DNA of 64,000 nucleotides from Carboxylicivirga mesophila (GTDB lineage Bacteria; Bacteroidota; Bacteroidia; Bacteroidales; Marinilabiliaceae): assembly GCF_018271975.1 (NCBI RefSeq), contig NZ_JAGUCN010000004.1:185625-249624 (forward strand), in the 5' to 3' direction. Positions 18,291 to 26,479 of the stretch are shown here, in pieces. A program made the translations under genes and the position numbers. The number at the start of each line of letters is the position of its first letter. Position 1 is the first letter of the stretch. The notes beneath the pieces were generated by a model. That model made no database searches. It saw only the letters and a program-made list of their open reading frames with translations, and was not told the DNA's origin.

Positions 18291-18647
18291 ATGGACTTCA
18301 AAATTGATAAATTAGACGATTTTACGCTGGTTCAGGTTCTGAAAGAGAAGATGGATACGCACGTAGCGCCCACCTTAAAATCAGAACTGGTACTACTTTC
18401 TGGTAATGGTGAGAAAAACATTCTACTGGATCTAGGTAAGTGTAACTATTGTGATTCGTCCGGTTTAAGTGCAATTTTGGTGGCCAACCGTTTATGTAAA
18501 AATGCTGATGGTGTATTTGTATTGGCAGGTCTGCAGCCGGCTGTTGAGCGTTTAATCTCAGTGTCGCAGTTAGATTCTGTATTAAATATAGCACCGTCTT
18601 TAGAGGATGGTATTCAAATGATACGTAAAGCCATTGAAACAATTTAA
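18291..18647 (+). CDS. STAS-domain anti-sigma-factor antagonist-like protein
   Basis: 118 residues, a single STAS domain. The signature CDSSGLSAIL (about 46-55) contains the serine that partner kinases phosphorylate in SpoIIAA/RsbV proteins. No anti-sigma kinase gene is nearby. It lies 18 bases after rpsA and its stop codon overlaps the start of the ribonuclease Z gene by one base (TAATG), so the three genes form an operon. The arrangement STAS-rnz is common in Bacteroidetes; the regulatory target is unknown. Confidence 0.88.
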   Translation: MDFKIDKLDDFTLVQVLKEKMDTHVAPTLKSELVLLSGNGEKNILLDLGKCNYCDSSGLSAILVANRLCKNADGVFVLAGLQPAVERLISVSQLDSVLNIAPSLEDGIQMIRKAIETI

Positions 18648-19558
18648 TGGCCTTATCATTAACTATTCTCGGAAGTAATTCTGCATTACCAACATCGGAT
18701 AGATATCCTACCGCTCAGATACTACGTGTATCTGAGCGTTTTTTTTTGATCGATTGTGGCGAAGGAACTCAAATGCAGTTGCGCCGCAATAAGGTTAATT
18801 TTTCGAAAATTAATCACATTTTTCTATCTCATTTGCATGGCGACCATGTATTTGGGCTCATTGGGCTTATTTCAACGTTCGGATTGCTTGGTCGTCGAAA
18901 ATCTTTGACCATTCATGCACATGAAGATTTAAAGGGCTTGCTTCAGCCTCATCTGGACTATTTTTGCACTGATTTACCATATCAAATTCATTTTAATGAT
19001 TTGCGTTATGATGAGCCTGCTATAATTTATGAGGATAAGAAAGTAACTGTCGAATCATTTCCATTATCACATAGGGTGTCAACTTGTGGTTTTCTTTTTA
19101 AAGAAAAGACAAAGGAGCCAAATATAAGAAAAGAGGCTATTGAGAAATATCAGTTGACTGTGCCTGAAATTGTGGCTATTAAAGATGGTCATCCCTTTAT
19201 TGGAGCGGACGGTAATGTAGTGCCGGAAGAGGATTTAATAACTCCAGCGCCCGCACCATTGTCTTACGCTTTTTGTTCCGATACTAGGTATTTTAGACGA
19301 ATTATTCCTGTAATACAAGGGGTCAGTTTGTTATATCACGAAGCTACGTTTTTGCATGAGCTAAAAGACCTGGCTAAACGAACGGGTCATACAACAGCGA
19401 AACAAGCAGCTGTTATTGCCCGAGATGCTGATGTGGGGCAACTCTTATTGGGGCATTTTTCCAGTCGCTATAAGGATGTTAGCCTCTTTGAAAATGAGGC
19501 GAAAGAAGTATTTCTGAATACAACCCTTGTTTCAGATAATACTGTAATAGAATTATAA
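18647..19558 (+). CDS. rnz: Ribonuclease Z (tRNA 3' endonuclease)
   Basis: 303 residues, the short RNase Z form. It cuts the 3' trailer of tRNA precursors. It is a metallo-beta-lactamase fold: LTILGSNSALPTSDR at the start, zinc motif LSHLHGDH (about 62-69), a His near SFPLSHRVSTCGF, the Asp of FCSDTRYF (about 211), and the C-terminal GHTTAKQAA and LLLGHFSSRY with further metal-binding His. The start is translationally coupled to the STAS gene. Confidence 0.96.
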   Translation: MALSLTILGSNSALPTSDRYPTAQILRVSERFFLIDCGEGTQMQLRRNKVNFSKINHIFLSHLHGDHVFGLIGLISTFGLLGRRKSLTIHAHEDLKGLLQPHLDYFCTDLPYQIHFNDLRYDEPAIIYEDKKVTVESFPLSHRVSTCGFLFKEKTKEPNIRKEAIEKYQLTVPEIVAIKDGHPFIGADGNVVPEEDLITPAPAPLSYAFCSDTRYFRRIIPVIQGVSLLYHEATFLHELKDLAKRTGHTTAKQAAVIARDADVGQLLLGHFSSRYKDVSLFENEAKEVFLNTTLVSDNTVIEL

Positions 19559-19706
19559 GATCGCCGCGTATTATTCTTTCCGCTTTAGACTACTTCAGGT
19601 TTAATTGTAAAAAAATGTAAATTTTGCTTTCGGCTGTAAACCTTACTGCAGCTGCTTTAGCTTGATATTTTTCATTTCAACAAATATTGCACCAGATTAA
19701 AAAGAA

Positions 19707-19722
19707 ATGCAAACGCTTGCAT
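19707..19722 (+). promoter_or_regulatory. LacI-type operator upstream of susC
   Basis: ATGCAAACGCTTGCAT, palindromic except for one base pair. It matches the TTGCAAGCGCTTGCAA-like consensus of LacI-family regulators and the perfect copy at 26416-26429. Its right half (CTTG, 19716-19719) sits where the -33 box should be, 20 bases before the -7-like CATATTTG at 19740, so binding would block the promoter. Confidence 0.8.
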
Positions 19723-19739
19723 GATAAAATTTGACAGTG

Positions 19740-19747
19740 CATATTTG
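19740..19747 (+). promoter_or_regulatory. Likely -7 element of the susC promoter
   Basis: CATATTTG, one mismatch to TAnnTTTG. The same octamer occurs before the GH2 gene (26448-26455) at the same distance (25.5 bases) from the operator centre, which supports its role. Confidence 0.55.
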
Positions 19748-19792
19748 TATCAGTTTTTGATAATAATTATCGTTTAACCAAAATTAGATCAA

Positions 19793-22700
19793 ATGAATGA
19801 AAATCCAATTAATGGCATAAGTATACCTCTTTGTGTCATGCAAATTGGCAGGCGCTTATTTTTTTTATTGCTGTTTGCTTTGATTTTTTCAACAGTGCAA
19901 GTGTTTGCGCAAAATGAGGTGAATATCGCCGGTAATGTGACTGATATTAGTGGAGAAACCTTGCCTGGCGTGAATGTTTCGGTAAAGGGTACTACCAATG
20001 GTACTATTACTGATATTGACGGAAACTTTACACTGACAGTATTGCAAAATGATGTCCTTGTTGTAAGTTTTGTCGGGTATAAAACCCAGGAAGTTTCTGT
20101 TAATGGACAGGTAAAGTTTGAAATTATTTTAGAGGAAGATGTAACTGACCTGGATGAAGTTGTCGTGGTTGGTTATGGTGTGCAAAAAAAATCAGATGTT
20201 ACAGGTGCTATCTCAACGGTTAAGCCCGAAGAGTTAGTTAAGCGTGATGTGGCAACAGTAGATCAGGCATTGCAAGGGCAAATGGCTGGTGTTACTGTTA
20301 CGCAAGGTTCGGGTACGCCTGGCGAATCGCCAAACATTTCCATTAGAGGTTTAGGTTCGCTTAACAATACATCGCCGTTGTATGTGGTTGATGGTATGAT
20401 GCTCGATGATATCTCACACATCAATGCAAAAGATATCGAATCATTGCAGGTGCTGAAGGATGCGTCAGCATCAGCTATCTATGGTTCGAGAGGTGCAAAT
20501 GGCGTTATTATTTTAACGACAAAAAAAGGTAAGGCCGGACAAGGAAAAGTAAGTTTTAGTGGTTACTATGGTGTTCAGAATTTTGCACATACACCTGAGC
20601 TGACAACCGCAAGTGAATGGGCCATGCTCAATAATGAAGCATTACTTGCATCTGGTCAGGCGCCATTATATGATAATCCTGAGGCTTTAGGTAAGGGAAC
20701 AGACTGGCTTGATGCCATTACGAAAAAGAATGCTGCGATTCAGAGTTATGATCTTTCATTTTCTGGTGGCACTGACAAGAGTACCTATTTCATTAGTGGG
20801 CAGTATTTTAATCAGAAAGGTGTAATCAACAAAACTAATTACGAGAGACTCTCTTTAAGGGTTAATACTGAGCATCAAATTAAAGACTGGTTAAAAGTTG
20901 GTGAAAATTTGACTGTTACAAACTCTAATCAATCCACTGTTTTAGAAGGTGACGAATGGAATAACTTGCTGATTACACCTTTGAATATGGAACCTGTAAC
21001 ACCTGTTTATAACGAAGATGGTTCTTATGCTGCTTCTAAAAACCAGGTAAACAACCCTGTTGCTGCTATTGATAATACATTCAATAATGACAAATCCTTC
21101 CGGGTTCTTGGTAATGTGTATGCAGATGTTACACTGTTCAAAGGTTTAACATTTAAAACCAATTTTGGAGCGAACTTTTCTTTTGATGAGGGTAATGATT
21201 ATAACCCTGTTTATTATGTTTCTAACACCGATAAGAATGATGTAAATACCCTTTTTAAGGGGCATGATAAGGAGACATCTATTTCATGGACAAATACATT
21301 AAGTTACCATACTACTTTCGGCGAGAATCATGATTTTTCTGCTACAGCTGGTACTGATTATTATGAGCAGAAATTTGAGTGGGATGGTACTACTGTATCC
21401 AATCTGCCTACTGATGATGAAAAGTATCGGGTAATTGATAACTCGAGGAATAAAAAAGTAGCTAATTCTTATGGTTCGTTTTTTGAAAACCGTCAAATAT
21501 CTTATTTAGCCCGTGTTAATTATTCGTATGACGGACGTTACTTATTGACAGCAAATTTCAGAGCTGATGGTTCGTCTAAATTCGGATCCAATGAAAAGTG
21601 GGGATATTTCCCTTCGTTCTCTGCAGGTTGGCGCATTGTAGAGGAAGGTTTTATGGATGGTATTGATTGGGTTAGTAACTTGAAACTACGCGCTGGTTGG
21701 GGGCAGATAGGTAACCAGGGAGCAATACCCGCATATACACAGTCCACCCTCGCGTCAACCGGATTAAACTATGTATTTGGAATACCTAAATCAATTATTA
21801 GTGGTTCTGCATTTCAAAGTTTAGGTAACGACGAAGTAAAATGGGAAACTGTAGAAACCACGAACTTTGGATTGGACTTTGGCTTCTTAAGAGGACGTCT
21901 TTCTGGTAGTGTTGAGTACTACATCAAGAATACACGCGATATGTTATTGACGCCTCCTGTGCCTGGACAAACTGGTATTGAAACACCTCCATGGCTAAAT
22001 GCAGGTGAGATGAAAAATACAGGTGTTGAGCTGGGGCTTAACTGGCAGGATAGGATTGGACAAGTAAGGTATTCAATAGGTGGAAATATTACTACCATCA
22101 ATAATGAGGTGGTGAGCCTGGGAGATGCCTCGCAAATTGATGACGGCGACTTCAGAAGTTCAGGAAATGTAAATCGTACCGTGGTAGGACGCCCAGTTTC
22201 TAATTTTTATGGCTTAGTAGCTGAAGGACTATTCCAGAATTGGGAGGAGATTAATGCTTACTACCAGAATGCAGCTGACGGTGTGCCAGATAATGTAGCT
22301 CCGGGTGATATACGCTATCGTGATGCAGACGGAGATGGTGAATATGATTATGATTTTATAGGGAGTCCTATTCCGGAGCTAACTTATGCATTCAATGGTA
22401 GTATCTCTTACCGTGGTTTTGACTTTAACTTTTTATTAAATGGTGTTTACAGCATTGATGTTTATAACGGACCTGGTTACTATCAGTTAAGTTCAAGAGC
22501 ATATTGGAATACAGCTAAAGAGCGCCTGAACCGCTGGACCGGAGAGGGAAGTACCAATGATCCTCGTAATGCACGTATGGTCAATGATGACTCACACAAC
22601 ACGCGTATCTCCAGTCGTTATATTGAGGATGGTTCCTACCTGAGAATTCAGAATGTGCAGCTGGGGTATACATTGCCCGAAAGTGTTGTAGTAAAGTTAA

Positions 22701-22867
22701 AGCTGGAATCATTGAGGGTATATGTTAGCGGACAAAACCTTTACACTTTTACCGAATATACTGGCTATGACCCTGAGGTTGGCGGCTATGGTACGTCTAT
22801 CGGACTTGATCGGGCTACTTATCCGGTTCCTCGCACAATTACTTTTGGTATGAACCTAAGCTTCTAA
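19793..22867 (+). CDS. SusC-family TonB-dependent outer-membrane glycan transporter (PUL 1)
   Basis: 1024 residues. Signal peptide up to VFAQ (residue ~40 from this start; an internal ATG at 19838 would give a more usual short signal peptide). Then a carboxypeptidase-regulatory-like domain (GNVTDISGETLPGVNVSVKG), a TonB-box region around DEVVVVGYG, a plug domain (RGLGSLNNTSPLYVVDGM, SASAIYGSRGANGVI) and a 22-strand barrel ending in GMNLSF. It imports oligosaccharides through the outer membrane together with the SusD protein encoded 28 bases downstream. It is preceded by a LacI-type operator. In this locus the likely cargo is glucosamine-containing oligosaccharide. Confidence 0.95.
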   Translation: MNENPINGISIPLCVMQIGRRLFFLLLFALIFSTVQVFAQNEVNIAGNVTDISGETLPGVNVSVKGTTNGTITDIDGNFTLTVLQNDVLVVSFVGYKTQEVSVNGQVKFEIILEEDVTDLDEVVVVGYGVQKKSDVTGAISTVKPEELVKRDVATVDQALQGQMAGVTVTQGSGTPGESPNISIRGLGSLNNTSPLYVVDGMMLDDISHINAKDIESLQVLKDASASAIYGSRGANGVIILTTKKGKAGQGKVSFSGYYGVQNFAHTPELTTASEWAMLNNEALLASGQAPLYDNPEALGKGTDWLDAITKKNAAIQSYDLSFSGGTDKSTYFISGQYFNQKGVINKTNYERLSLRVNTEHQIKDWLKVGENLTVTNSNQSTVLEGDEWNNLLITPLNMEPVTPVYNEDGSYAASKNQVNNPVAAIDNTFNNDKSFRVLGNVYADVTLFKGLTFKTNFGANFSFDEGNDYNPVYYVSNTDKNDVNTLFKGHDKETSISWTNTLSYHTTFGENHDFSATAGTDYYEQKFEWDGTTVSNLPTDDEKYRVIDNSRNKKVANSYGSFFENRQISYLARVNYSYDGRYLLTANFRADGSSKFGSNEKWGYFPSFSAGWRIVEEGFMDGIDWVSNLKLRAGWGQIGNQGAIPAYTQSTLASTGLNYVFGIPKSIISGSAFQSLGNDEVKWETVETTNFGLDFGFLRGRLSGSVEYYIKNTRDMLLTPPVPGQTGIETPPWLNAGEMKNTGVELGLNWQDRIGQVRYSIGGNITTINNEVVSLGDASQIDDGDFRSSGNVNRTVVGRPVSNFYGLVAEGLFQNWEEINAYYQNAADGVPDNVAPGDIRYRDADGDGEYDYDFIGSPIPELTYAFNGSISYRGFDFNFLLNGVYSIDVYNGPGYYQLSSRAYWNTAKERLNRWTGEGSTNDPRNARMVNDDSHNTRISSRYIEDGSYLRIQNVQLGYTLPESVVVKLKLESLRVYVSGQNLYTFTEYTGYDPEVGGYGTSIGLDRATYPVPRTITFGMNLSF

Positions 22868-22895
22868 TTAGGTAGTTAATTAAAACATTAAAGAA

Positions 22896-24401
22896 ATGAA
22901 GAAATTAAATATACTTACAATAGCAATAGCACTTATCACATTGCTGGGCTCTTGTTCGCAGGACTTATTAGATACCCCTGCGCCAAATATTTCAGATGCG
23001 TCATTTTTTACATCTGATGAGGCTGCATATGATGTACTGGTTGGTGTTTATGATCCTTTATCGCGTTACAACTATTCACAAATACATGAGTGGATGATTG
23101 GTGATGTTGTGTCTGATGATGCCGAAAAGGGAGGCGAAGGACACGGTGACTGGGCTGAGTGTCAGGATCTGAAAAATTTTAGGGCTAACACCGAAAATTC
23201 CATTTTACTGGCTCGTTGGCGCGAACCTTATGTAGGAATTAATCGTGCCAATAAGTTGATTGAAGGCATAGATGGAAATGAAAATATTTCGATGGAAGTG
23301 CAGAAGCGTTATATCGCAGAAGCCAAATTCTTGAGAGCCTGGTATTATTTTCATTTAGTTAAAGTATTTGGTGGTGTGCCGATTGTTACAAGTGTTTTGC
23401 AGCCTTCGGAGTTTACATTGCCTCGTAATACTGAAGCTGAGGTGTATGCACAAATCGAAAAGGATCTCAAAGAGGCTGCGCCAGAACTGCCTTTCAAGAC
23501 TGAGTTTAAAGATCCGGTAACATTAATTGACCTAGAAGCCGGTCGTGCTACACGCGGGGCAGCTGAAGCTATGCTGATAAAGATGTACATTTTCCAGGAG
23601 AAGTGGAGTGAAGCAGCAACTTTGGCTCAAAGCTTTATCGATAATTATGATTGGTATGATCTGGAAGAAAATTATGCAGATGTTTTTACAAAGAAAGGAG
23701 AGAATGGTGTTGAGTCAATTTTTGAGATACAACATCTTGGAGTAGAAGGTGATGATGAATGGGGAGATTCTAATGATGGAAATGTCACAGCTATTTATCA
23801 AGGCAGTCGTGAGCTGTATAATGGCGACGGAGAAATAGTTAGCGGCTGGGGTTGGGGCTTTAATTTGCCCACTCAGGATCTGTATAATGAGTATGAGGAT
23901 GGCGATTTGCGTCGCGAAGCTACTATCATTGATGATAAAGATGTGTTGTGGGAGGGTACAGATGATGAAGAAATTATTTGTACAAAGCACATCAATAGTA
24001 TTGGGTATGACGCTAAAGTGTATCATTCAAAAAAATATTACATTCCGGCAAGTGAGCGCTTGAATATGTCCAATTCATCGAATAACTGGCGTGCAATCCG
24101 TTTCGCAGATGTGCTGCTATGGCATGCCGAGGCTAATGCGCACACCGGTGGTGACTGGGAATATGGTGTTAATCGGGTTAGGGCCAGAGTTGGGCTTGAT
24201 CCAACTAGCTCTGCCGACGCATTGGAAGCAGTTTATCATGAACGTCGTGTTGAATTAGCGATGGAAGGACATCGTTACTGGGATTTGGTACGTACCGGAA
24301 GAGGCAATCTGATGAATGGGTATTCGGACAATAAGCGTTTAATGCCAATACCGCAGGCTGAAATTGGATTAAATCCAAATCTTGAGCAGAATCCTTATTA
24401 A
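22896..24401 (+). CDS. SusD/RagB-family surface glycan-binding lipoprotein (PUL 1)
   Basis: 501 residues. Lipoprotein signal peptide with lipobox LLGSC (Cys20). It contains the SusD hallmarks: EAKFLRAWYYFHLVKVFGGVP (TPR-like helix, about 130-150), GRATRGAAEAMLIKMYIF, WRAIRFADVLLWHAEA and the C-terminal ERRVELAMEGHRYWDLVRTG and LMPIPQAEI. SusD lipoproteins cap the SusC barrel and bind the glycan. The stop codon overlaps a possible start of the next gene, so the three genes are one operon. Confidence 0.95.
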   Translation: MKKLNILTIAIALITLLGSCSQDLLDTPAPNISDASFFTSDEAAYDVLVGVYDPLSRYNYSQIHEWMIGDVVSDDAEKGGEGHGDWAECQDLKNFRANTENSILLARWREPYVGINRANKLIEGIDGNENISMEVQKRYIAEAKFLRAWYYFHLVKVFGGVPIVTSVLQPSEFTLPRNTEAEVYAQIEKDLKEAAPELPFKTEFKDPVTLIDLEAGRATRGAAEAMLIKMYIFQEKWSEAATLAQSFIDNYDWYDLEENYADVFTKKGENGVESIFEIQHLGVEGDDEWGDSNDGNVTAIYQGSRELYNGDGEIVSGWGWGFNLPTQDLYNEYEDGDLRREATIIDDKDVLWEGTDDEEIICTKHINSIGYDAKVYHSKKYYIPASERLNMSNSSNNWRAIRFADVLLWHAEANAHTGGDWEYGVNRVRARVGLDPTSSADALEAVYHERRVELAMEGHRYWDLVRTGRGNLMNGYSDNKRLMPIPQAEIGLNPNLEQNPY

Positions 24402-24421
24402 TGATTTTAAAAAGTTATCCA

Positions 24422-25237
24422 ATGAAATATATAAAATACATAGCTACTATTCTGGTGGCAGCTTTATTGGTCTCATGTTCACCTGAGGTTGAATTAAGAG
24501 ATTTTGGTCCCGATCCTAGCGGTGAAATCAAAGTTGATAAAATTGATGGTAATAATTTTAATTACTCTTTTGAAGGTCAAGATGCATTTTTATTAAACTG
24601 GTTCTTTGATAACGGTATTCATTCACAGGAGCAAGAATTGGATGTTTATTTTCCTTTTAAAGGTGAATATGACAACAAATTATTGATTTCAGGTGGTCCT
24701 TCCACGGTAGAGTTAAATCATAAGTTAGTGGTTGAGAATACCGATCCAGCAATATGTGAAGTTCCGGAATTAAAAATGTTAACAGGAGGTTGTGAAGGAG
24801 AAGGAAAAACATGGGTATTCGCAACCGATCGTCCGGATAGTAATCCTTTTGCGGGTAGTGGCGTTGGCTTGCATTTTTTCATGGTTGATCCGGCTGATTG
24901 GACAGTTTTCTGGTGGAATGCCGGTGACCCGGGTTCAGGAGGTTCTGTTGTGTCAGATATTAATGCTGAAATGACGTTTGACTTGAATGGTGGATTCAAC
25001 TATACCTACATGCATGATGGTGAGGTGAAAACGGGTAGTTTTACTCTTGACCTGGACAAGCAGACACTGTCAATTAACGGCGCTGATTTGGTTGGTGCCT
25101 ATGGTACGTACCTTGACAATACTAAAGGCGGTAAATATGAATTGAAGAAGCTCTCGGATGATGAATTGATATTATTTCAGACTCATGGCGAAGGTTTCTG
25201 CTGGATTTTTAAGCCTAAGGGGCACGATTATAATTAA
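24422..25237 (+). CDS. Surface lipoprotein, SusE-like position (PUL 1)
   Basis: I prefer the ATG at 24422 over the in-frame ATG at 24401, because it gives the lipoprotein signal MKYIKYIATILVAALLVSC (Cys19). 271 residues. The N-terminal half is strand-rich, with an Ig-like look (DAFLLNWFFDNG, LNHKLVVENTD); the C-terminal half is rich in Trp, Gly and Phe (WTVFWWNAGDPGSGG, HGEGFCWIFKP) and resembles C-terminal ligand-binding domains of surface glycan-binding proteins. Two cysteines (ICEV, GGCEG) may form a disulfide. By position and architecture it is a glycan-binding partner of SusCD; I cannot name a family. Confidence 0.7.
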   Translation: MKYIKYIATILVAALLVSCSPEVELRDFGPDPSGEIKVDKIDGNNFNYSFEGQDAFLLNWFFDNGIHSQEQELDVYFPFKGEYDNKLLISGGPSTVELNHKLVVENTDPAICEVPELKMLTGGCEGEGKTWVFATDRPDSNPFAGSGVGLHFFMVDPADWTVFWWNAGDPGSGGSVVSDINAEMTFDLNGGFNYTYMHDGEVKTGSFTLDLDKQTLSINGADLVGAYGTYLDNTKGGKYELKKLSDDELILFQTHGEGFCWIFKPKGHDYN

Positions 25238-25249
25238 GTGTTTATCAGA

Positions 25250-25274
25250 TGGGAGCTGCCTAACCCGGCTCCCA
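25250..25274 (+). terminator. Hairpin after the PUL 1 lipoprotein gene
   Basis: TGGGAGC (25250-25256) pairs with GCTCCCA (25268-25274), 11-base loop. The following CTGCTTTACTT is only weakly T-rich. A TACTTTGC sequence at 25300-25307 could be the -7 element for the regulator gene at 25330. Confidence 0.55.
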
Positions 25275-25329
25275 CTGCTTTACTTCGCTTAATTTTTGTT
25301 ACTTTGCACTTTTAATCAATAAAAGCAAA

Positions 25330-26358
25330 ATGTCCCCTAAAGAGAAGAAAGGCGAAATAACCATTAATGATATAGCCAAAGAGCTTAATATTTCACCATC
25401 AACAGTTTCGAGAGCCTTAAACGATAATGCAAAAATCAGTGAGGCAACTAAAAACAAAGTTAAAGCGGTAGCTAAAGATTTAGGTTATGAGTTGAATTTG
25501 GTGGCTTCAAGTCTTTCAAAAAATAAAACGAATGTAATTGGGGTTATTATTCCACATCTTGGTTCGCAGTTTTTTGCCAAAGCATTGAGTGGTATACAAG
25601 AGGTGGCCAGAGATAACGGATATAATGTTATTATTAGTCAGACCAATGAAAGTGTGCAGCAAGAGGTTGAAATGACGCGCGTGATGAATTCGGCCCGTGT
25701 TGATGGATTGGTGTGTTGTTTAACTATGGAAACAGACAATGTTGACCACTTTAATGTCTTCGTCAAAAAAAGTATCCCGGTTGCTATGTTCGATAGGGTT
25801 AGTTATGCTGTGCCCGGACCAAAGATTGTTGTTGATAATTATGAAGCCGGATATGTCGCTACTGAGCATTTAATTAATTTAGGGTGTAAGCGCATTGCTC
25901 ACCTGGCCGGAGCGGTTTCTTCAAAGGTTTTTGAAGAGAGGTCAGAAGGTTTTAAAGATGCTTTAAAGAAGAATAGTTTACCATTATTGTCTCAATTTTT
26001 ATTGTCAAGCGATTTGACAGAGCAAGATGCGCGTGATGCTGTTCGCTTGTGGATGAATTTGCCTCAGAGACCTGATGGAATTGTTGCGGCAAGTGCCTCG
26101 TCTGGCTTGATTATAGCCTCGGCAGTTAAGGCAATGGGAATTAAACTTCCTGAGGAGCTATCCATAATTTCGCTTGGGAATGAGCGTTGTAATGAGTTTG
26201 TAACACCTTCCTTATCGGCAGTTGATATGCCTGGTTATGAAATGGGTAAGGCTGCAGTAACTCAGTTAATAAAATGTATTAACGATGGTGTAACTGATAG
26301 TTCAATCACATTAAAACCTATTCAGCTGTTAATACGAAATTCATCATTTAAACATTAG
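25330..26358 (+). CDS. LacI-family transcriptional regulator of the PUL
   Basis: 342 residues. The N-terminal helix-turn-helix reads ITINDIAKELNISPSTVSRA with the hinge helix near LGYELNLVASSLSKN. The remaining ~280 residues are a periplasmic-binding-protein-like sensor (VIGVIIPHLGSQFFAKALSG, RVDGLVCCL, VVDNYEAGYVATEHLI, GIVAASASSGL). Two almost identical palindromes typical of LacI sites, at 19707 and 26416, overlap promoters of susC and of the GH2 gene, which flank this gene. I infer that it represses both until an inducer, probably a glucosamine sugar or its phosphate, binds. It stands between a hairpin and the GH2 promoter. Confidence 0.95.
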   Translation: MSPKEKKGEITINDIAKELNISPSTVSRALNDNAKISEATKNKVKAVAKDLGYELNLVASSLSKNKTNVIGVIIPHLGSQFFAKALSGIQEVARDNGYNVIISQTNESVQQEVEMTRVMNSARVDGLVCCLTMETDNVDHFNVFVKKSIPVAMFDRVSYAVPGPKIVVDNYEAGYVATEHLINLGCKRIAHLAGAVSSKVFEERSEGFKDALKKNSLPLLSQFLLSSDLTEQDARDAVRLWMNLPQRPDGIVAASASSGLIIASAVKAMGIKLPEELSIISLGNERCNEFVTPSLSAVDMPGYEMGKAAVTQLIKCINDGVTDSSITLKPIQLLIRNSSFKH

Positions 26359-26415
26359 TCAATAAATCTAACGATTAAGAATTTAAACCAGGCTAAATGT
26401 TTTTGTGTAAAAAAG

Positions 26416-26429
26416 TGCAAGCGCTTGCA
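26416..26429 (+). promoter_or_regulatory. LacI-type operator upstream of the GH2 gene
   Basis: TGCAAGCGCTTGCA, a perfect 14-bp palindrome. CTTG at 26424-26427 falls at the -33 position, 20 bases before CATATTTG at 26448. The geometry is the same as at 19707-19747. Confidence 0.85.
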
Positions 26430-26447
26430 TTAATGCCAATATTTATG

Positions 26448-26455
26448 CATATTTG
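26448..26455 (+). promoter_or_regulatory. Likely -7 element of the GH2 promoter
   Basis: CATATTTG, one mismatch to TAnnTTTG, 25 bases before the start codon; identical to the octamer before susC at 19740. Confidence 0.55.
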
Positions 26456-26479
26456 CTGCAAACCAAAAAACATTATTAA

